Of a DNA stretch of 64,000 nucleotides, positions 32,845-41,759 are shown one piece after another; the stretch's first letter is position 1; each line of letters begins with the position of its first letter. Under the pieces are notes generated by a model. The model was not told the DNA's origin, searched no databases, and saw nothing but the letters and a program-made list of their open reading frames with translations. The DNA is taken from assembly GCF_007859765.1 (NCBI RefSeq), contig NZ_SIHJ01000007.1, forward strand, positions 17,310 to 81,309, written 5' to 3'. A program made the translations under genes and the position numbers. The DNA comes from Posidoniimonas corsicana. Lineage in GTDB: Bacteria; Planctomycetota; Planctomycetia; Pirellulales; Lacipirellulaceae.

Positions 32845-33486
32845 CTACTTCCACTCGGGGATCCGCGCCTCGGACGCGAGCGCGTCGAACCGCTCGTTGA
32901 GCAGGTTCATGTACGACTCCCGGTCGCCCGTCCACGTGACCGGTTCGCCAACGAAGATGTCGCAGAAGAACGGCACCAGCACCCGCTCGCCACGCGGCAG
33001 CGACTTTCCCAGGCCGTGCATAAAGACCGCCGTGACCGGGACCTCCGGGTGGCGTTTCGCCAGGTGCGCGACGCCGGTCTTGAACTCGGCCCGCTGCTCC
33101 GGCTGGCCGCGCGAACCCTCGGGGAACAGGACCAGGATCTCGCCCCTCTCCAGCGCGGCGGACAGGTCGCACAGCGGGTCCCGCCGCTCCTTCTTGACGT
33201 CCCGCTGCAGAGGGATAATGCCGACAATCTTGGTGGCGAACCACGCCCGCACCGCGTTCTTGAAGAAGTAGTCGGCGGCGGCCACCGGGCGGAGCCGCGG
33301 CAGCAGCCGCAGCGGGAACAGGCTCATCAGCGCGAACGCGTCGAGGTGGCTGTTGTGGTTGGCGACCACAATGGCCGGCCCGCCCCGCGGCAGCAGCTCG
33401 TGCCGGCGGATGTTCAGGCCGAGCACGATCAGCACCACCGGCCGCACGACCAGCAGGAAGAACAGGTAGCGGAGCGTGTGGTTCAC
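32845..33486 (-). CDS. 1-acyl-glycerol-3-phosphate acyltransferase (PlsC family)
   Basis: 213 aa, a normal size for PlsC. One N-terminal helix, then the catalytic HX4D motif NHNSHLD (H44, D49), and the substrate motif FPEGSRG (121-127). It transfers an acyl chain to lysophosphatidic acid or a related lysolipid at the inner membrane. GTG start at 33486 was chosen because the longer frame runs into cdsA. Last gene of the phospholipid operon; gap of 23 bp from cdsA. Confidence 0.85.
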   Translation of the reverse strand: MNHTLRYLFFLLVVRPVVLIVLGLNIRRHELLPRGGPAIVVANHNSHLDAFALMSLFPLRLLPRLRPVAAADYFFKNAVRAWFATKIVGIIPLQRDVKKERRDPLCDLSAALERGEILVLFPEGSRGQPEQRAEFKTGVAHLAKRHPEVPVTAVFMHGLGKSLPRGERVLVPFFCDIFVGEPVTWTGDRESYMNLLNERFDALASEARIPEWK

Positions 33487-33509
33487 GGCCGCGGGCCCGG
33501 GGGTTGCCG

Positions 33510-34484
33510 TCAGTACAGGAAGAAGACGTAGTGGAAGATCAGCGGAGCGGTGTAGATGAGGCTGTCGATGCGGTCGAGCACGCCGCCGTGCCCCGGCAGC
33601 GTCGAGCCGGAGTCCTTGACGCCCAGGTCGCGCTTGAGCATCGAGATCGCGAGGTCGCCCACGAAGCCGGCGACGCCGATGATCAGCCCGGCCCCGGCCG
33701 CCGTCTGCCACGTGAACAGCGTGATGGCGGGGCCCAGCAGCATCGCGAGCGCGGCGGTGGTCGCCGCTCCCCCAACGAAACCGACAACGGTCTTGCCGGG
33801 GCTCACTTTGGGGGCGATCTTTCGCCGGCCGAGCGACTTGCCCCACAGGAACTGCGCAATGTCGTTCACCTCGGTCATCAGCACCAGGAAGACCAGCAGC
33901 CCCGCGCCCGGGTGCAGCGCGCCGGCCTCGCTGGGCCACGCCGGTTCGAGCCGGGTCACGTCGCGCGGCTGGAACATCAGCAGCAACGCCGCGTGGGACA
34001 GGCAGAACACGGTGGTCATCAGACCCCAGTGCAGCGTCCCGTAGGCGCGCAGGTAGCCCTCGGTCTCGCCGATCATCAGCATCCGCACCGGCAGGAACAG
34101 AAAGATATAGACCGGGATAAACACGATCACCACGCCGTACCAGTCGAGGTAGACCATCGCGTACTGGGCGGGGATGACCAGGTAGGCCCAGAACAGCACG
34201 CGGCGGTCGGCGCGGCGGGTGGGGATCAGCGACAGCAACTCCTTGAACGCCAGGTAGCTGACGAACGCGAAGAAGAAGATGGCGAACGCGTACCCCATCC
34301 ACAGCGTGGCGGCGAACAGCACCACAATCATCCACCAGGTGCGGACGCGGTCGCGGAGCTCGGCGGAGTCCTTGTCCGGCTTCAGTTTGGCCAGCGTCAC
34401 CGTGACGGCGGACGCGAACACCAGGCAGGCGAACACCGCGGCCAGCGTCCAGTTGACCTCGACGGGGAGTTCCGAGAACAGCAT
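33510..34484 (-). CDS. phosphatidate cytidylyltransferase (CdsA family)
   Basis: 324 aa with about eight membrane helices. The C-terminal signature LKRDLGVKDSG-LPGHGGVLDRIDS (about residues 283-309) is the CDP-diglyceride synthase motif with its metal-binding Asp residues. It makes CDP-diacylglycerol from phosphatidate and CTP. The ATG overlaps the stop of the CDP-alcohol phosphatidyltransferase by one base (TGATG). Similar in pairing to E. coli ynbA-ynbB, so it may be a specialised second CdsA rather than the housekeeping one. Confidence 0.88.
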   Translation of the reverse strand: MLFSELPVEVNWTLAAVFACLVFASAVTVTLAKLKPDKDSAELRDRVRTWWMIVVLFAATLWMGYAFAIFFFAFVSYLAFKELLSLIPTRRADRRVLFWAYLVIPAQYAMVYLDWYGVVIVFIPVYIFLFLPVRMLMIGETEGYLRAYGTLHWGLMTTVFCLSHAALLLMFQPRDVTRLEPAWPSEAGALHPGAGLLVFLVLMTEVNDIAQFLWGKSLGRRKIAPKVSPGKTVVGFVGGAATTAALAMLLGPAITLFTWQTAAGAGLIIGVAGFVGDLAISMLKRDLGVKDSGSTLPGHGGVLDRIDSLIYTAPLIFHYVFFLY

Positions 34485-35164
34485 CAGGAAGGCTCCGACT
34501 GCTTCATGAACGAAGCGATCCGTCGCAGGCGTCGAACGGCCGTCACCACGCCTCCCACCACGATCAGCAGCAGCGCGAGGGCCATCACCCCGTGGCCGCC
34601 GTCGTGGGCCGGGGTCCAGGCCGCTGGCAGCACGCCCAGCAGAACCGCCGCCAGCGTGACGACCGCCATCCGTTGCTGCTTGGCCATCGGACCGACAAAC
34701 ACCTGTCCCGCGCCGACGCCCGCTCCAATCGCCCGCACGTAGGCGACAAACAGCGCCACCACCGCGGCCAGGTAGCCCATCCAGGGCGACGCGCCCACCG
34801 CGTACCCGGCGCCCACCAGGATCGCGGTGTCCGACACCCGGTCGGGGACCTCGTTGTACAGCTCGCCCACCGCCGATTTCTTGCCGCCCTCGATCGCCAC
34901 CATGCCGTCGAGCAGGTTGGCGATCAGCCGCAGCTGCACCAGGGCGGCCGCCGCCAGCCAGCAGGCCCGCTGCCCGGCGGAGAACGCGTCGGTGCGGGAG
35001 GTCAGCGCCAGGCAGGCACCGGCGCCGCAGCCGAACACCATGCTGGAGACCGAAATCGCGTTGGGCGTCACGCCGGCGTCGGCGATCCGCGCGGCGAGTT
35101 TCTCGAACAACGTCCACCGCCGCACCGCCAGCGGCCGCCGGTTGCTGGTCTCGAGGTCGGCCAT
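34484..35164 (-). CDS. CDP-alcohol phosphatidyltransferase family protein
   Basis: 226 aa with about six helices. The motif region NLLDGMVAIEGG-GELYNEVPDRVSD corresponds to D-x2-D-G-x2-A-R-x8-G-x3-D-x3-D, but the first Asp is Asn and the Arg is Ile, while the later Glu/Asp residues remain. This variant form is seen in YnbA-like proteins. It should condense CDP-diacylglycerol with an alcohol; the head group is unknown. It lies two bases after the SMR-like gene and overlaps cdsA by one base. Confidence 0.8.
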   Translation of the reverse strand: MADLETSNRRPLAVRRWTLFEKLAARIADAGVTPNAISVSSMVFGCGAGACLALTSRTDAFSAGQRACWLAAAALVQLRLIANLLDGMVAIEGGKKSAVGELYNEVPDRVSDTAILVGAGYAVGASPWMGYLAAVVALFVAYVRAIGAGVGAGQVFVGPMAKQQRMAVVTLAAVLLGVLPAAWTPAHDGGHGVMALALLLIVVGGVVTAVRRLRRIASFMKQSEPS

Positions 35165-35166
35165 GG

Positions 35167-35514
35167 TTACTTCCCCATCAGATACATGCCGAGCATCAGC
35201 ACCGCCATGCCAAGGATGTTGATCGGCTTGATGGGGGCGCCGTAGGCGGCCAGGCCGATCAGCGCGGCGAAGATGAACGTGCTCGCGTACACCGGGTAGA
35301 GCACGGACAACGCGCCGCCCTTCTTGAACGCGGCGACGAACAACACCATCACCCCGATGTAGCAGACCACGCCCCCCAGGATCCGCGGGTTGAGCAGGTA
35401 GCTGCTTAGCGACCCGCCCGACGTGTCGGCCCCCGACTTGTACAAGAACTGCCCCACCGCGCCGAGAATCGACGCAAGGAGGAACAGCAGGATCGACACG
35501 ACCGGCGTCTGCAT
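35167..35514 (-). CDS. small multidrug resistance-like / EamA-type membrane protein
   Basis: 115 aa, four membrane helices, length and layout of the SMR/DMT superfamily (like ArnE/ArnF and EmrE). Motifs include ASILGAVGQFLYK in helix 1 and LSVLYPVYASTFIFAAL in helix 3. No glutamate like EmrE E14 is seen in helix 1, which argues against drug antiport. First gene of the SMR-CDP-alcohol transferase-CdsA-PlsC operon, so a lipid or lipid-precursor flippase role is inferred. Confidence 0.75.
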   Translation of the reverse strand: MQTPVVSILLFLLASILGAVGQFLYKSGADTSGGSLSSYLLNPRILGGVVCYIGVMVLFVAAFKKGGALSVLYPVYASTFIFAALIGLAAYGAPIKPINILGMAVLMLGMYLMGK

Positions 35515-35766
35515 TGCGGATGGCGCCCGTAGACAGCAAGAGACCCGAAGACAACAAGAGACATGAGGAGAGAAGCGGTCGCCCTCGCGGCCGCCCCCAG
35601 CGAGGGTACTCCGCGGAATCGCCCTTCGTCAACTAGCTGGGCCTTGCGCGGGACGCCAGTTCGGACTCGCCACAGGCCGCGTTTCCCGCTTGCCGCCCGG
35701 AGCGGCGCATCGCTATAACGCGTGCTCTCCCTCCCACCGGCCTACCACACCTCTGATGACCCCGGC

Positions 35767-36534
35767 ATGAGCACCGACGCCGAACGTGTCGACCCCGCGC
35801 CCGCGGCGCCGATTGAGCGGCGGCCCAGCCGCGCTAGGCTGATCCTCAAACGGGTAGCGCTCGGGTTGATGCTGTACGTGGCCGTGGCGTACCTGGCGTT
35901 GCCGTTCGCCTGGGAGTGGTACGCCCACGACCACCCCCGGTTCGATGACAGCCCGCGGCTCACCAAGACGCACGACGGGCACCCGGGCGACCCGTTGAAC
36001 GTGGCGCTCGTGGGGTCGCGCGAGGACATCGAGCGGGTCATGGCCGCCGCTAAGTGGTACGCGGCCGCGCCGCTCGGCTTCCGCAGCGACCTGAAGATCG
36101 CCGCCGACACGGTTCTCAAGCGGGCGTACGACCAGGCGCCGGTCAGCCGGCTGTACCTGTTCGGGAGGAAGGAGGACCTGGCCTACGAGCAGCCGGTCGG
36201 CAAGGACCCGCGGCAGCGGAACCACGTGCGGCTCTGGAAGATGGACGAGACTACCGCCGATGGCCGCCAGAAGTGGATCGGCGCCGCCTCGTACGACGAG
36301 CGGGTCGGCCTCAGCCGCACCACTGGGCAGATCACGCACCACATTGCGCCGGAGGTGGACCAGGAGCGCGACCACCTGTTCGCCGATCTGGAGGAGACCG
36401 GGCTGCTTGAGGACCGCCAGGTCGTGCCGGGGTTCCATCAGACGCTCGAGGGCCGCAACGGCGGTGGCGACCCCTGGCGGACGGACGGCGCTCTGTGGGT
36501 CGGCGTGATCAAAGCGTCGCGGCCGCAGGATTAG
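35767..36534 (+). CDS. LssY C-terminal domain membrane-anchored protein
   Basis: 255 aa. One N-terminal helix (about 40-60) anchors a domain with GDPLNVALVGSREDIERVM, WYAAAPLGFRSDLKIA and LYLFGRKEDLAYEQPVG, which matches the LssY_C family as I recall it. The biochemical role of that family is unknown; it is often linked to PAP2 or SNARE-associated membrane proteins. ATG 35767 was preferred to an upstream ATG because it gives a compact N-terminus. Convergent with the 234-aa membrane gene, 14 bp apart. Confidence 0.75.
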   Translation: MSTDAERVDPAPAAPIERRPSRARLILKRVALGLMLYVAVAYLALPFAWEWYAHDHPRFDDSPRLTKTHDGHPGDPLNVALVGSREDIERVMAAAKWYAAAPLGFRSDLKIAADTVLKRAYDQAPVSRLYLFGRKEDLAYEQPVGKDPRQRNHVRLWKMDETTADGRQKWIGAASYDERVGLSRTTGQITHHIAPEVDQERDHLFADLEETGLLEDRQVVPGFHQTLEGRNGGGDPWRTDGALWVGVIKASRPQD

Positions 36535-36548
36535 CGCCGCGGCAATTG

Positions 36549-37253
36549 CTAGGCCCCGCCGGCGTCGGCCGCTGACCGCCGCTGGTGCGCGACGAACACG
36601 GCGCGGCACACGTACGCGGCCACCGTAGCGACCAGCAACGCCAGCCCGTGTCGGGCGACCATCTCCGGGTAGAGCGACCCGTTGCCGTGCTGCCAGCGGG
36701 CCAGCTCCTCGGGGAGGTGCGACAGCAGCGTGAAGCCGACCGGCGACCAGGACGAGCCGGTCTTCAGGCAGACCACGGCGAACGTCGCGAAGCCGACCCA
36801 GAACGCGCGGTCGGCGCCGCGGTTGAGCACCGCCAGCAGCACGGCCGCCGCCAACGCGAACGCCACGACCGTTCCCGACGCGGCGGCCCAGGCGGCGCCG
36901 CCGGAAGCAAACGCCGTGCAGAACAACGCGGTGGCCGCCATCAGCACGAACAGCGGGATCAGACGGAAGCGGAACAGCGGCTCCCTGGCGACAGACGGCG
37001 CGGCGGGCGGTCCGGGGGCGCCGTTGGTCGGGGCGCCGACGGCGACTGACTTGCCCGGATCGGCGGGCGCCCATTCCACCGCCGCCGGGTCGCGCTGCCT
37101 GGGCACGTTGTGGGGGGCGAGTCGGGGCGCCCACTCGCTCGCGCGGCGTGGCATGCCGCGGGCCTGCAACGCCTCAATCAGGCTGCTGATCTTCGACTCC
37201 AGGTCGGCCGGGTCGTTCTGCAGCAACGGGTCTTGGTGGGTTGGGGTGGGCAT
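36549..37253 (-). CDS. membrane protein of unknown function, end of opg operon
   Basis: 234 aa. The N-terminal 90 residues are soluble, with a short amphipathic helix (LESKISSLIEALQARG) and a Pro/Ala-rich linker. About four or five helices follow (97-225). No domain recognised. 58 bp after opgH on the same strand, so probably part of the periplasmic-glucan operon. It might help glucan export or modify glucans, but that is only inferred from position. Confidence 0.6.
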   Translation of the reverse strand: MPTPTHQDPLLQNDPADLESKISSLIEALQARGMPRRASEWAPRLAPHNVPRQRDPAAVEWAPADPGKSVAVGAPTNGAPGPPAAPSVAREPLFRFRLIPLFVLMAATALFCTAFASGGAAWAAASGTVVAFALAAAVLLAVLNRGADRAFWVGFATFAVVCLKTGSSWSPVGFTLLSHLPEELARWQHGNGSLYPEMVARHGLALLVATVAAYVCRAVFVAHQRRSAADAGGA

Positions 37254-37311
37254 TGCTTCGAATCCGTGTGTGGTCGTGCGCCTGATTGTCTGAGAGCGGG
37301 CGGGTGGCGGA

Positions 37312-39321
37312 TCAGTTCTGGCTCAGGCCGGCGGCGTGGTCGCCGTACACCCACAGGCTGCGGTGCACGCCGCGGAGCGCCGCCGGGTCGCTCAGCAGGG
37401 CGCGCTGGTCATCAACGTCGGGCTCCCCGTCGGCGCCGCTGCGGGCCCAGGCGACCATCCGCTTGACCGACTGGGCGGGCGCGGCCTGGATGGAACGGGT
37501 GGCGTGCAACGCCAGGATGTGGTCCTGAATCTGCCGGCCGTCACGGAGGAAGTCGCGGAACCGCGGCGTGCAGTCCTGGTCGATCCGCTTCGCCGCGGCC
37601 AGGCAGTCACGGAAGCGCGTGACAATCGGCGGCGGCAAGGCCTCCTCAGGCGACTGCAGCAGGCCCGTTCGGCGCACCAGCCGCCCGAGCCGCGAGCTGC
37701 TGATCGCCACCGATAGCGGTATCGAAAGCACCAGCCCGAGCAGGATCGGCGACAGCCACAGCAGCAGCGCCGGCGACACGAACGCCGCCAACGCGGCGGC
37801 GGCCAAGCCGACGGCCGTCTGTCGCCAGTGCACCAGCGTCGCTTCGCGCCAGGTCACGCCCGCGGTGTCGCGGCACTGCGTGCTCCAGCCGACGCAGGCG
37901 CCGGTCAGCGTAGTGATGACAAACACGGTGTGGAACGCCATCAGGATGGGGGCCGCGAGCATCGAGATCAGGAACTCGATCACGGTGCTCGCCAGCAGGC
38001 GTCCGAACCCGCCGAAGCCGCGCAGCGTCTGTCGGTCGCGGACGGCGAGCGTCAGCCCGTAGAGCCGGGGCAGGATCAGCAGCCCCATCACAAAGGCGAA
38101 CAGCCCGAGCCCCACGCCCCCGACCAGGCCCGCCGCGGCGCCGTCGAGGAACGCGAGCGGGCTGAGCAGCAGGAACGCCAGCCAGACCGGAGAGCTGCCG
38201 TAGCACGCTACGCCGGCCGCAAAGTGGACGCGGCTGGTGAACGGGATGTCTCGGCTCACCACCAGCCGCGCGTGCTGCAGGTTGCCCTGGCACCAGCGGC
38301 GGTCCCGGACGGCGTACTCGGGCAGCGTGTTGGGGCTCTGCTCGTAGCCGCCCAGTAGGTCCCAGGCGAGCTGCACCTTGTAGCCCGCGCGGCGGATCAG
38401 CGCGGCCTCGACGAAGTCGTGGCTGAGGATCTGCCCGCCCAGCGGCGGCGCGCCGGGCAGGTCGGGCAGCCCGCAGTGTTCGACAAACGCCCGCGTGCGG
38501 ATGATGGCATTGTGGCCCCAGTAGTTGCCGCCGTCGGCGACCACGTACGACAGCCCGCGCGTGAGGGCGGGGCCGCACAGGCGGCAGACGAACTGCTGGC
38601 AACGCGACAGCACCGACTCGCTGCCCAGCGGCAGCGGCGGCGTCTGGAGGATGCCGAGCTTGGGGTCGGCGTCCATGCGGCGGGCCATCTCGACGAACAG
38701 GCTGCCCTCGATCAGGCTGTCCGCGTCCAGCACCAGCATGTAGTCGTAGGCGCCGCCCCAGCGGCGGCAGAAGTCGGCGATGTTGCCCGCCTTCTTGCCG
38801 ACGTTCTGCGTGCGGTGCCGGTAGTAGACGTGCGGCGCTCCGTCGAGCTCGTTGGTGAGCAGCCGCAGCCGGCGTTCCTCCTCGAGCCAGACGGCCGGGT
38901 CGGTCGAGTCGCTCAGCACGAAGAAGTCAAACCGGTCGGCCTGGCCGGTCTGGGCCAGCGAGCCGATCATCGCCCGCAGGCCCGAGAACACCAGCCGCGG
39001 GTCCTCGTTGTAGGTCGGCAGCAGCACCGCGGTGCGGGTCGCGGGCTGGCCGGGCGGCACGTTCGTGTCGTCGGTGTGGGCCGGTTGGACGGACGGCTCA
39101 CGGAGCAGCAGCACCGCGCCGATGGTCGCGATCACCGTCCATAGCAGCATCCAGCTCGTGAGCCCGAAGAAGATGCCCGCCACCATCACGTCGGCCAGGT
39201 CGACCGAGTGGGGCGTGATCAGGCGCCAGAACACCGCGGTGAGCGTCGCGGCCATCACGGCGGTCGCCGCCAGCACCGCGCCGCACCGCCATCCGGTGGA
39301 GGGGTCTGCAGAGGTATCCAT
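37312..39321 (-). CDS. opgH: glucans biosynthesis glucosyltransferase OpgH (MdoH)
   Basis: 669 aa. Family GT2 fold inside the membrane: LPTYNEDP (101-108), D138 in VLSDSTD, HRTQNVGKKAGNIADF, DAD (199-201), HDFVEA (D302) and RDRRW (339-343), the QxxRW-type site. Helices lie before and after the catalytic part. It builds the beta-1,2-glucose backbone of osmoregulated periplasmic glucans from UDP-glucose. It lacks the ~140-residue cytoplasmic N-terminal region of E. coli OpgH; the upstream small ORF may supply it. ATG 39321 preferred over TTG 39351 (GGAG eight bases before). Confidence 0.9.
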   Translation of the reverse strand: MDTSADPSTGWRCGAVLAATAVMAATLTAVFWRLITPHSVDLADVMVAGIFFGLTSWMLLWTVIATIGAVLLLREPSVQPAHTDDTNVPPGQPATRTAVLLPTYNEDPRLVFSGLRAMIGSLAQTGQADRFDFFVLSDSTDPAVWLEEERRLRLLTNELDGAPHVYYRHRTQNVGKKAGNIADFCRRWGGAYDYMLVLDADSLIEGSLFVEMARRMDADPKLGILQTPPLPLGSESVLSRCQQFVCRLCGPALTRGLSYVVADGGNYWGHNAIIRTRAFVEHCGLPDLPGAPPLGGQILSHDFVEAALIRRAGYKVQLAWDLLGGYEQSPNTLPEYAVRDRRWCQGNLQHARLVVSRDIPFTSRVHFAAGVACYGSSPVWLAFLLLSPLAFLDGAAAGLVGGVGLGLFAFVMGLLILPRLYGLTLAVRDRQTLRGFGGFGRLLASTVIEFLISMLAAPILMAFHTVFVITTLTGACVGWSTQCRDTAGVTWREATLVHWRQTAVGLAAAALAAFVSPALLLWLSPILLGLVLSIPLSVAISSSRLGRLVRRTGLLQSPEEALPPPIVTRFRDCLAAAKRIDQDCTPRFRDFLRDGRQIQDHILALHATRSIQAAPAQSVKRMVAWARSGADGEPDVDDQRALLSDPAALRGVHRSLWVYGDHAAGLSQN

Positions 39322-39409
39322 GGGTAGCGTCTCCGGGAGTGCGTTGGGCAACGCACACGCCTGTGAGGAACGAACAGCGCCTGAGACAAATTGGTGAAGA
39401 CAGCGGCAG

Positions 39410-39871
39410 TTAGCGTTGCGCCTCGGGCGCCATTCGCGCGGGCGCCGCGAGTGACTGCAGCAGCGATCTCCAGTGCTCGGGGTCGGCCACCGGGTGCAGC
39501 TCGCCCAGCGCCTGCGGCGGCATCACCGCGGGGCGTTCCTCCGGCGCCACGTTGCGGCCGGCCAGCGTGTCGGCGTCCCGTTGCAGGCGGTGACGCTCCA
39601 GCTGGTCCATCGCGACGCCCAGCGCGCCGTGCTCGAGCCTGCGAGCAGAGGGGGACTCCTCGCCGATCTCGGCCAGCGCCGCCTCGACGCAGCGGCGGGC
39701 GAACCTAGCTAGCAGGTCGGGGTCGCGGACGCCGTGCGCCCGGGCGTAGTCGGCGACTAGCGAGTGCGCCGCGGTGCGCAGCGGATCCGCGGCCGCGCTG
39801 GGCGTGGTGTCGAACACCGAACTCTCAGACAGCCCGGGGGCCGCGACGCTGTGAGTTTCTACTATTCCCAT
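39410..39871 (-). CDS. small soluble protein between opgG and opgH, possible detached OpgH N-terminal region
   Basis: 153 aa, no signal or membrane helix. The ATG at 39871 lies inside the end of opgG and has GGAG six bases upstream, so translation is coupled. Residues 25-105 are helical. The last third reads MPPQALGELHPVADPEHW, which resembles the MPP-to-W segment near the membrane end of the OpgH cytoplasmic N-terminus. The OpgH encoded next lacks that region. I infer a split OpgH; another possibility is an unrelated regulator. Confidence 0.6.
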   Translation of the reverse strand: MGIVETHSVAAPGLSESSVFDTTPSAAADPLRTAAHSLVADYARAHGVRDPDLLARFARRCVEAALAEIGEESPSARRLEHGALGVAMDQLERHRLQRDADTLAGRNVAPEERPAVMPPQALGELHPVADPEHWRSLLQSLAAPARMAPEAQR

Positions 39872-41355
39872 CGGTAGCTCCAAATCTCTGAAACCGGTTC
39901 GCCTGCTTGTTCAAGCCGTAGTTGCACACGCGATGCCGCTTTGCTGTGCGGGCGGTAAGAAAACGTTGCTTCCACCTGGTCTGGTCCGGATTGCCGGATT
40001 CTGAGGTTGGTGACCTCGCCATCAGGCGCCTCGACCCTGGGCGCTAGGCGATCGACCGAAACGCCGGCCAACGCGCCTGGTTGTTCGAAACGCACCACGG
40101 CCTCTCCCGAACCGCCGTCGACCTGATCCGCCAGCACCGCCACCGGCTTGCGGCCGAGCGGCGGCTGGTCGCCGAAGGTGAGCTGGTAATCGAAGGAGAT
40201 CGGCGCGTCCGGGGGCAACGCGTCCTGATCGAGCACCCAGTACGCGCCGATGCTGTCCACCCCTTCGTGGGGGCAGGGCAGCTCCAGCAGTTCCACGCGG
40301 CCGCCCTGCCAGGCGGGGCCGCCGTCGGTGTTCACCCACACGCTGGGACGCAGGTGGTAGCGTGCTTCCGGATCGTTGTAGTGGTCGGGGTCTCGGTCAC
40401 GCTGGAGCAGGCCGAAGCCGTGCAGCGTCTCAACGGGCCAGCTCTCGACACGCGGGTCTGACGGGTTCATCAAACGCCGCCAGACCCACTCGTCGGTGTC
40501 GCGATGGATGAGCAGACCGTCGGAGTCGTGCACCTCCGGCCGGTGTTCGCCCTCGGGCTGCGAAGCCGCGTCCCACATCCACATGCTGGTGATCGGGGCT
40601 AGCGCCAGCTTCTGGATGCCGTGCCTCCGCCAGACCTTGGCGTGCACGTCAACGCGGAGCTGCTCGCCGGGGTGAGCGCGGAACTCGTAAGCTCCGACCA
40701 CGCCCGGACTCTCCAGCAGCGCCCACACGACCTGCGTGTCGCCGCCGCGCGATGGGCGTTCGACCCAGAAGTCGGTGAAGCGGGGGAACTCTTCCGGGCG
40801 GGGCAGGCCGATGTCGATCGCCAGCCCGCGGGCCGACGCGCCGTACCAGTCGCCGGCGCCGATGCCGCGGAAGTAGCTTGCGCCTAAGAACGCCAGGTAC
40901 TCGGTGGGGTGTTCGTTGCCGGGCAGACGCGTCAGCAGACGCAGGCCGGCGAACCCGCCGCCCGACGCGTCGCGGAGCGGTTGGGCGTCGCCGCGGAACT
41001 GGAACCACTCGCCGCTGTAGGGGAGCGCGCGGGCCTGGCCGTCCTCGACCGTGTGCACGCGGACCGGGTGCTGGTAGAGGAAGCCCGCCGGGAAGAACTC
41101 GACCCAGGTCGGCGAGTCGGCGTCACGCCATAAGGCGCGTTCATGCCGCTGGGCGATGAGCCGGTAGGAGTCGTAGTCGAGGTCCAAGAAGTCGGGCCCG
41201 ACTTTACTGGGGGGCTCGTGAGGGGCGGACGCGAGCTCGGCGGCGAGCGACTCGAGCCGCTCGCGGTTGAACTCCTCCGCGGCGCTGTGGGCCGGAGTTA
41301 GCGCTAGCCCAATGACTGCGCACAGCAGCAGCCCTCCACTTGCGGTCTCGGTCAC
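39862..41355 (-). CDS. opgG: glucans biosynthesis protein OpgG (MdoG)
   Basis: 497 aa, normal length. GTG start with AGGAG seven bases upstream; signal peptide ends near HSAAEEF. Then the OpgG catalytic fold with LDYDSYRLI, VEFFPAGFLYQHPVRVH, YLAFLGASYFRGIG, LAPITSMWMWD and the C-terminal Ig-like domain ending EIWSYRWE. OpgG works in the periplasm on glucan backbones made by OpgH. First gene of the four-gene opg operon. Confidence 0.92.
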   Translation of the reverse strand: MTETASGGLLLCAVIGLALTPAHSAAEEFNRERLESLAAELASAPHEPPSKVGPDFLDLDYDSYRLIAQRHERALWRDADSPTWVEFFPAGFLYQHPVRVHTVEDGQARALPYSGEWFQFRGDAQPLRDASGGGFAGLRLLTRLPGNEHPTEYLAFLGASYFRGIGAGDWYGASARGLAIDIGLPRPEEFPRFTDFWVERPSRGGDTQVVWALLESPGVVGAYEFRAHPGEQLRVDVHAKVWRRHGIQKLALAPITSMWMWDAASQPEGEHRPEVHDSDGLLIHRDTDEWVWRRLMNPSDPRVESWPVETLHGFGLLQRDRDPDHYNDPEARYHLRPSVWVNTDGGPAWQGGRVELLELPCPHEGVDSIGAYWVLDQDALPPDAPISFDYQLTFGDQPPLGRKPVAVLADQVDGGSGEAVVRFEQPGALAGVSVDRLAPRVEAPDGEVTNLRIRQSGPDQVEATFSYRPHSKAASRVQLRLEQAGEPVSEIWSYRWE

Positions 41356-41759
41356 GGCGTAACTCCTGAATGCGTGTCGCCTTGGATTCGGAACCGACCC
41401 ATTCCGCCAAGGGACTCGGTCAACGGGTGTCCGCCTCCGGAGCATAAAGCACTTCCGGCGCCAATCGCCGTTTTGTGCGCCGAACGCCGCGTTTCTCCCG
41501 ATTCCGGGCCCGCTTTGCGGTCCCTGCGACAGCGGCCGCCGCATCCCATAGGTGAACGCCGCCGGATCAGCGTGGCAGGAGCCCGAGCAGCGCGGAGGGT
41601 GGTCTCGATGTAACCAATGCCCGCGAAGCGGTATTAGGTGTGGGCTTGCGGCACGTTTTTTCTGATTCCTGGCGGCGCTGCCCGAGCCCATTCCGGCCGC
41701 CGCTCCGCGCCCCGACCGCCCCTGGCGGTCCGTTCTGCCGCGGATCTGCAGGAAACCCA
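41356..41759. other. divergent intergenic region, opgG and BSP/DUF1080 gene
   Basis: About 400 bp between divergent starts. Apart from a small 5-bp stem with TTTT (41456-41474) I see no convincing promoter consensus, operator or RNA. It must contain promoters for both directions. Confidence 0.5.

Noticed and set aside
35713..37134. 473-aa frame opposite the LssY_C and membrane genes
   Set aside because: Mostly Arg/Pro/Ala shadow translation; the real frames on both sides have domains or helices.
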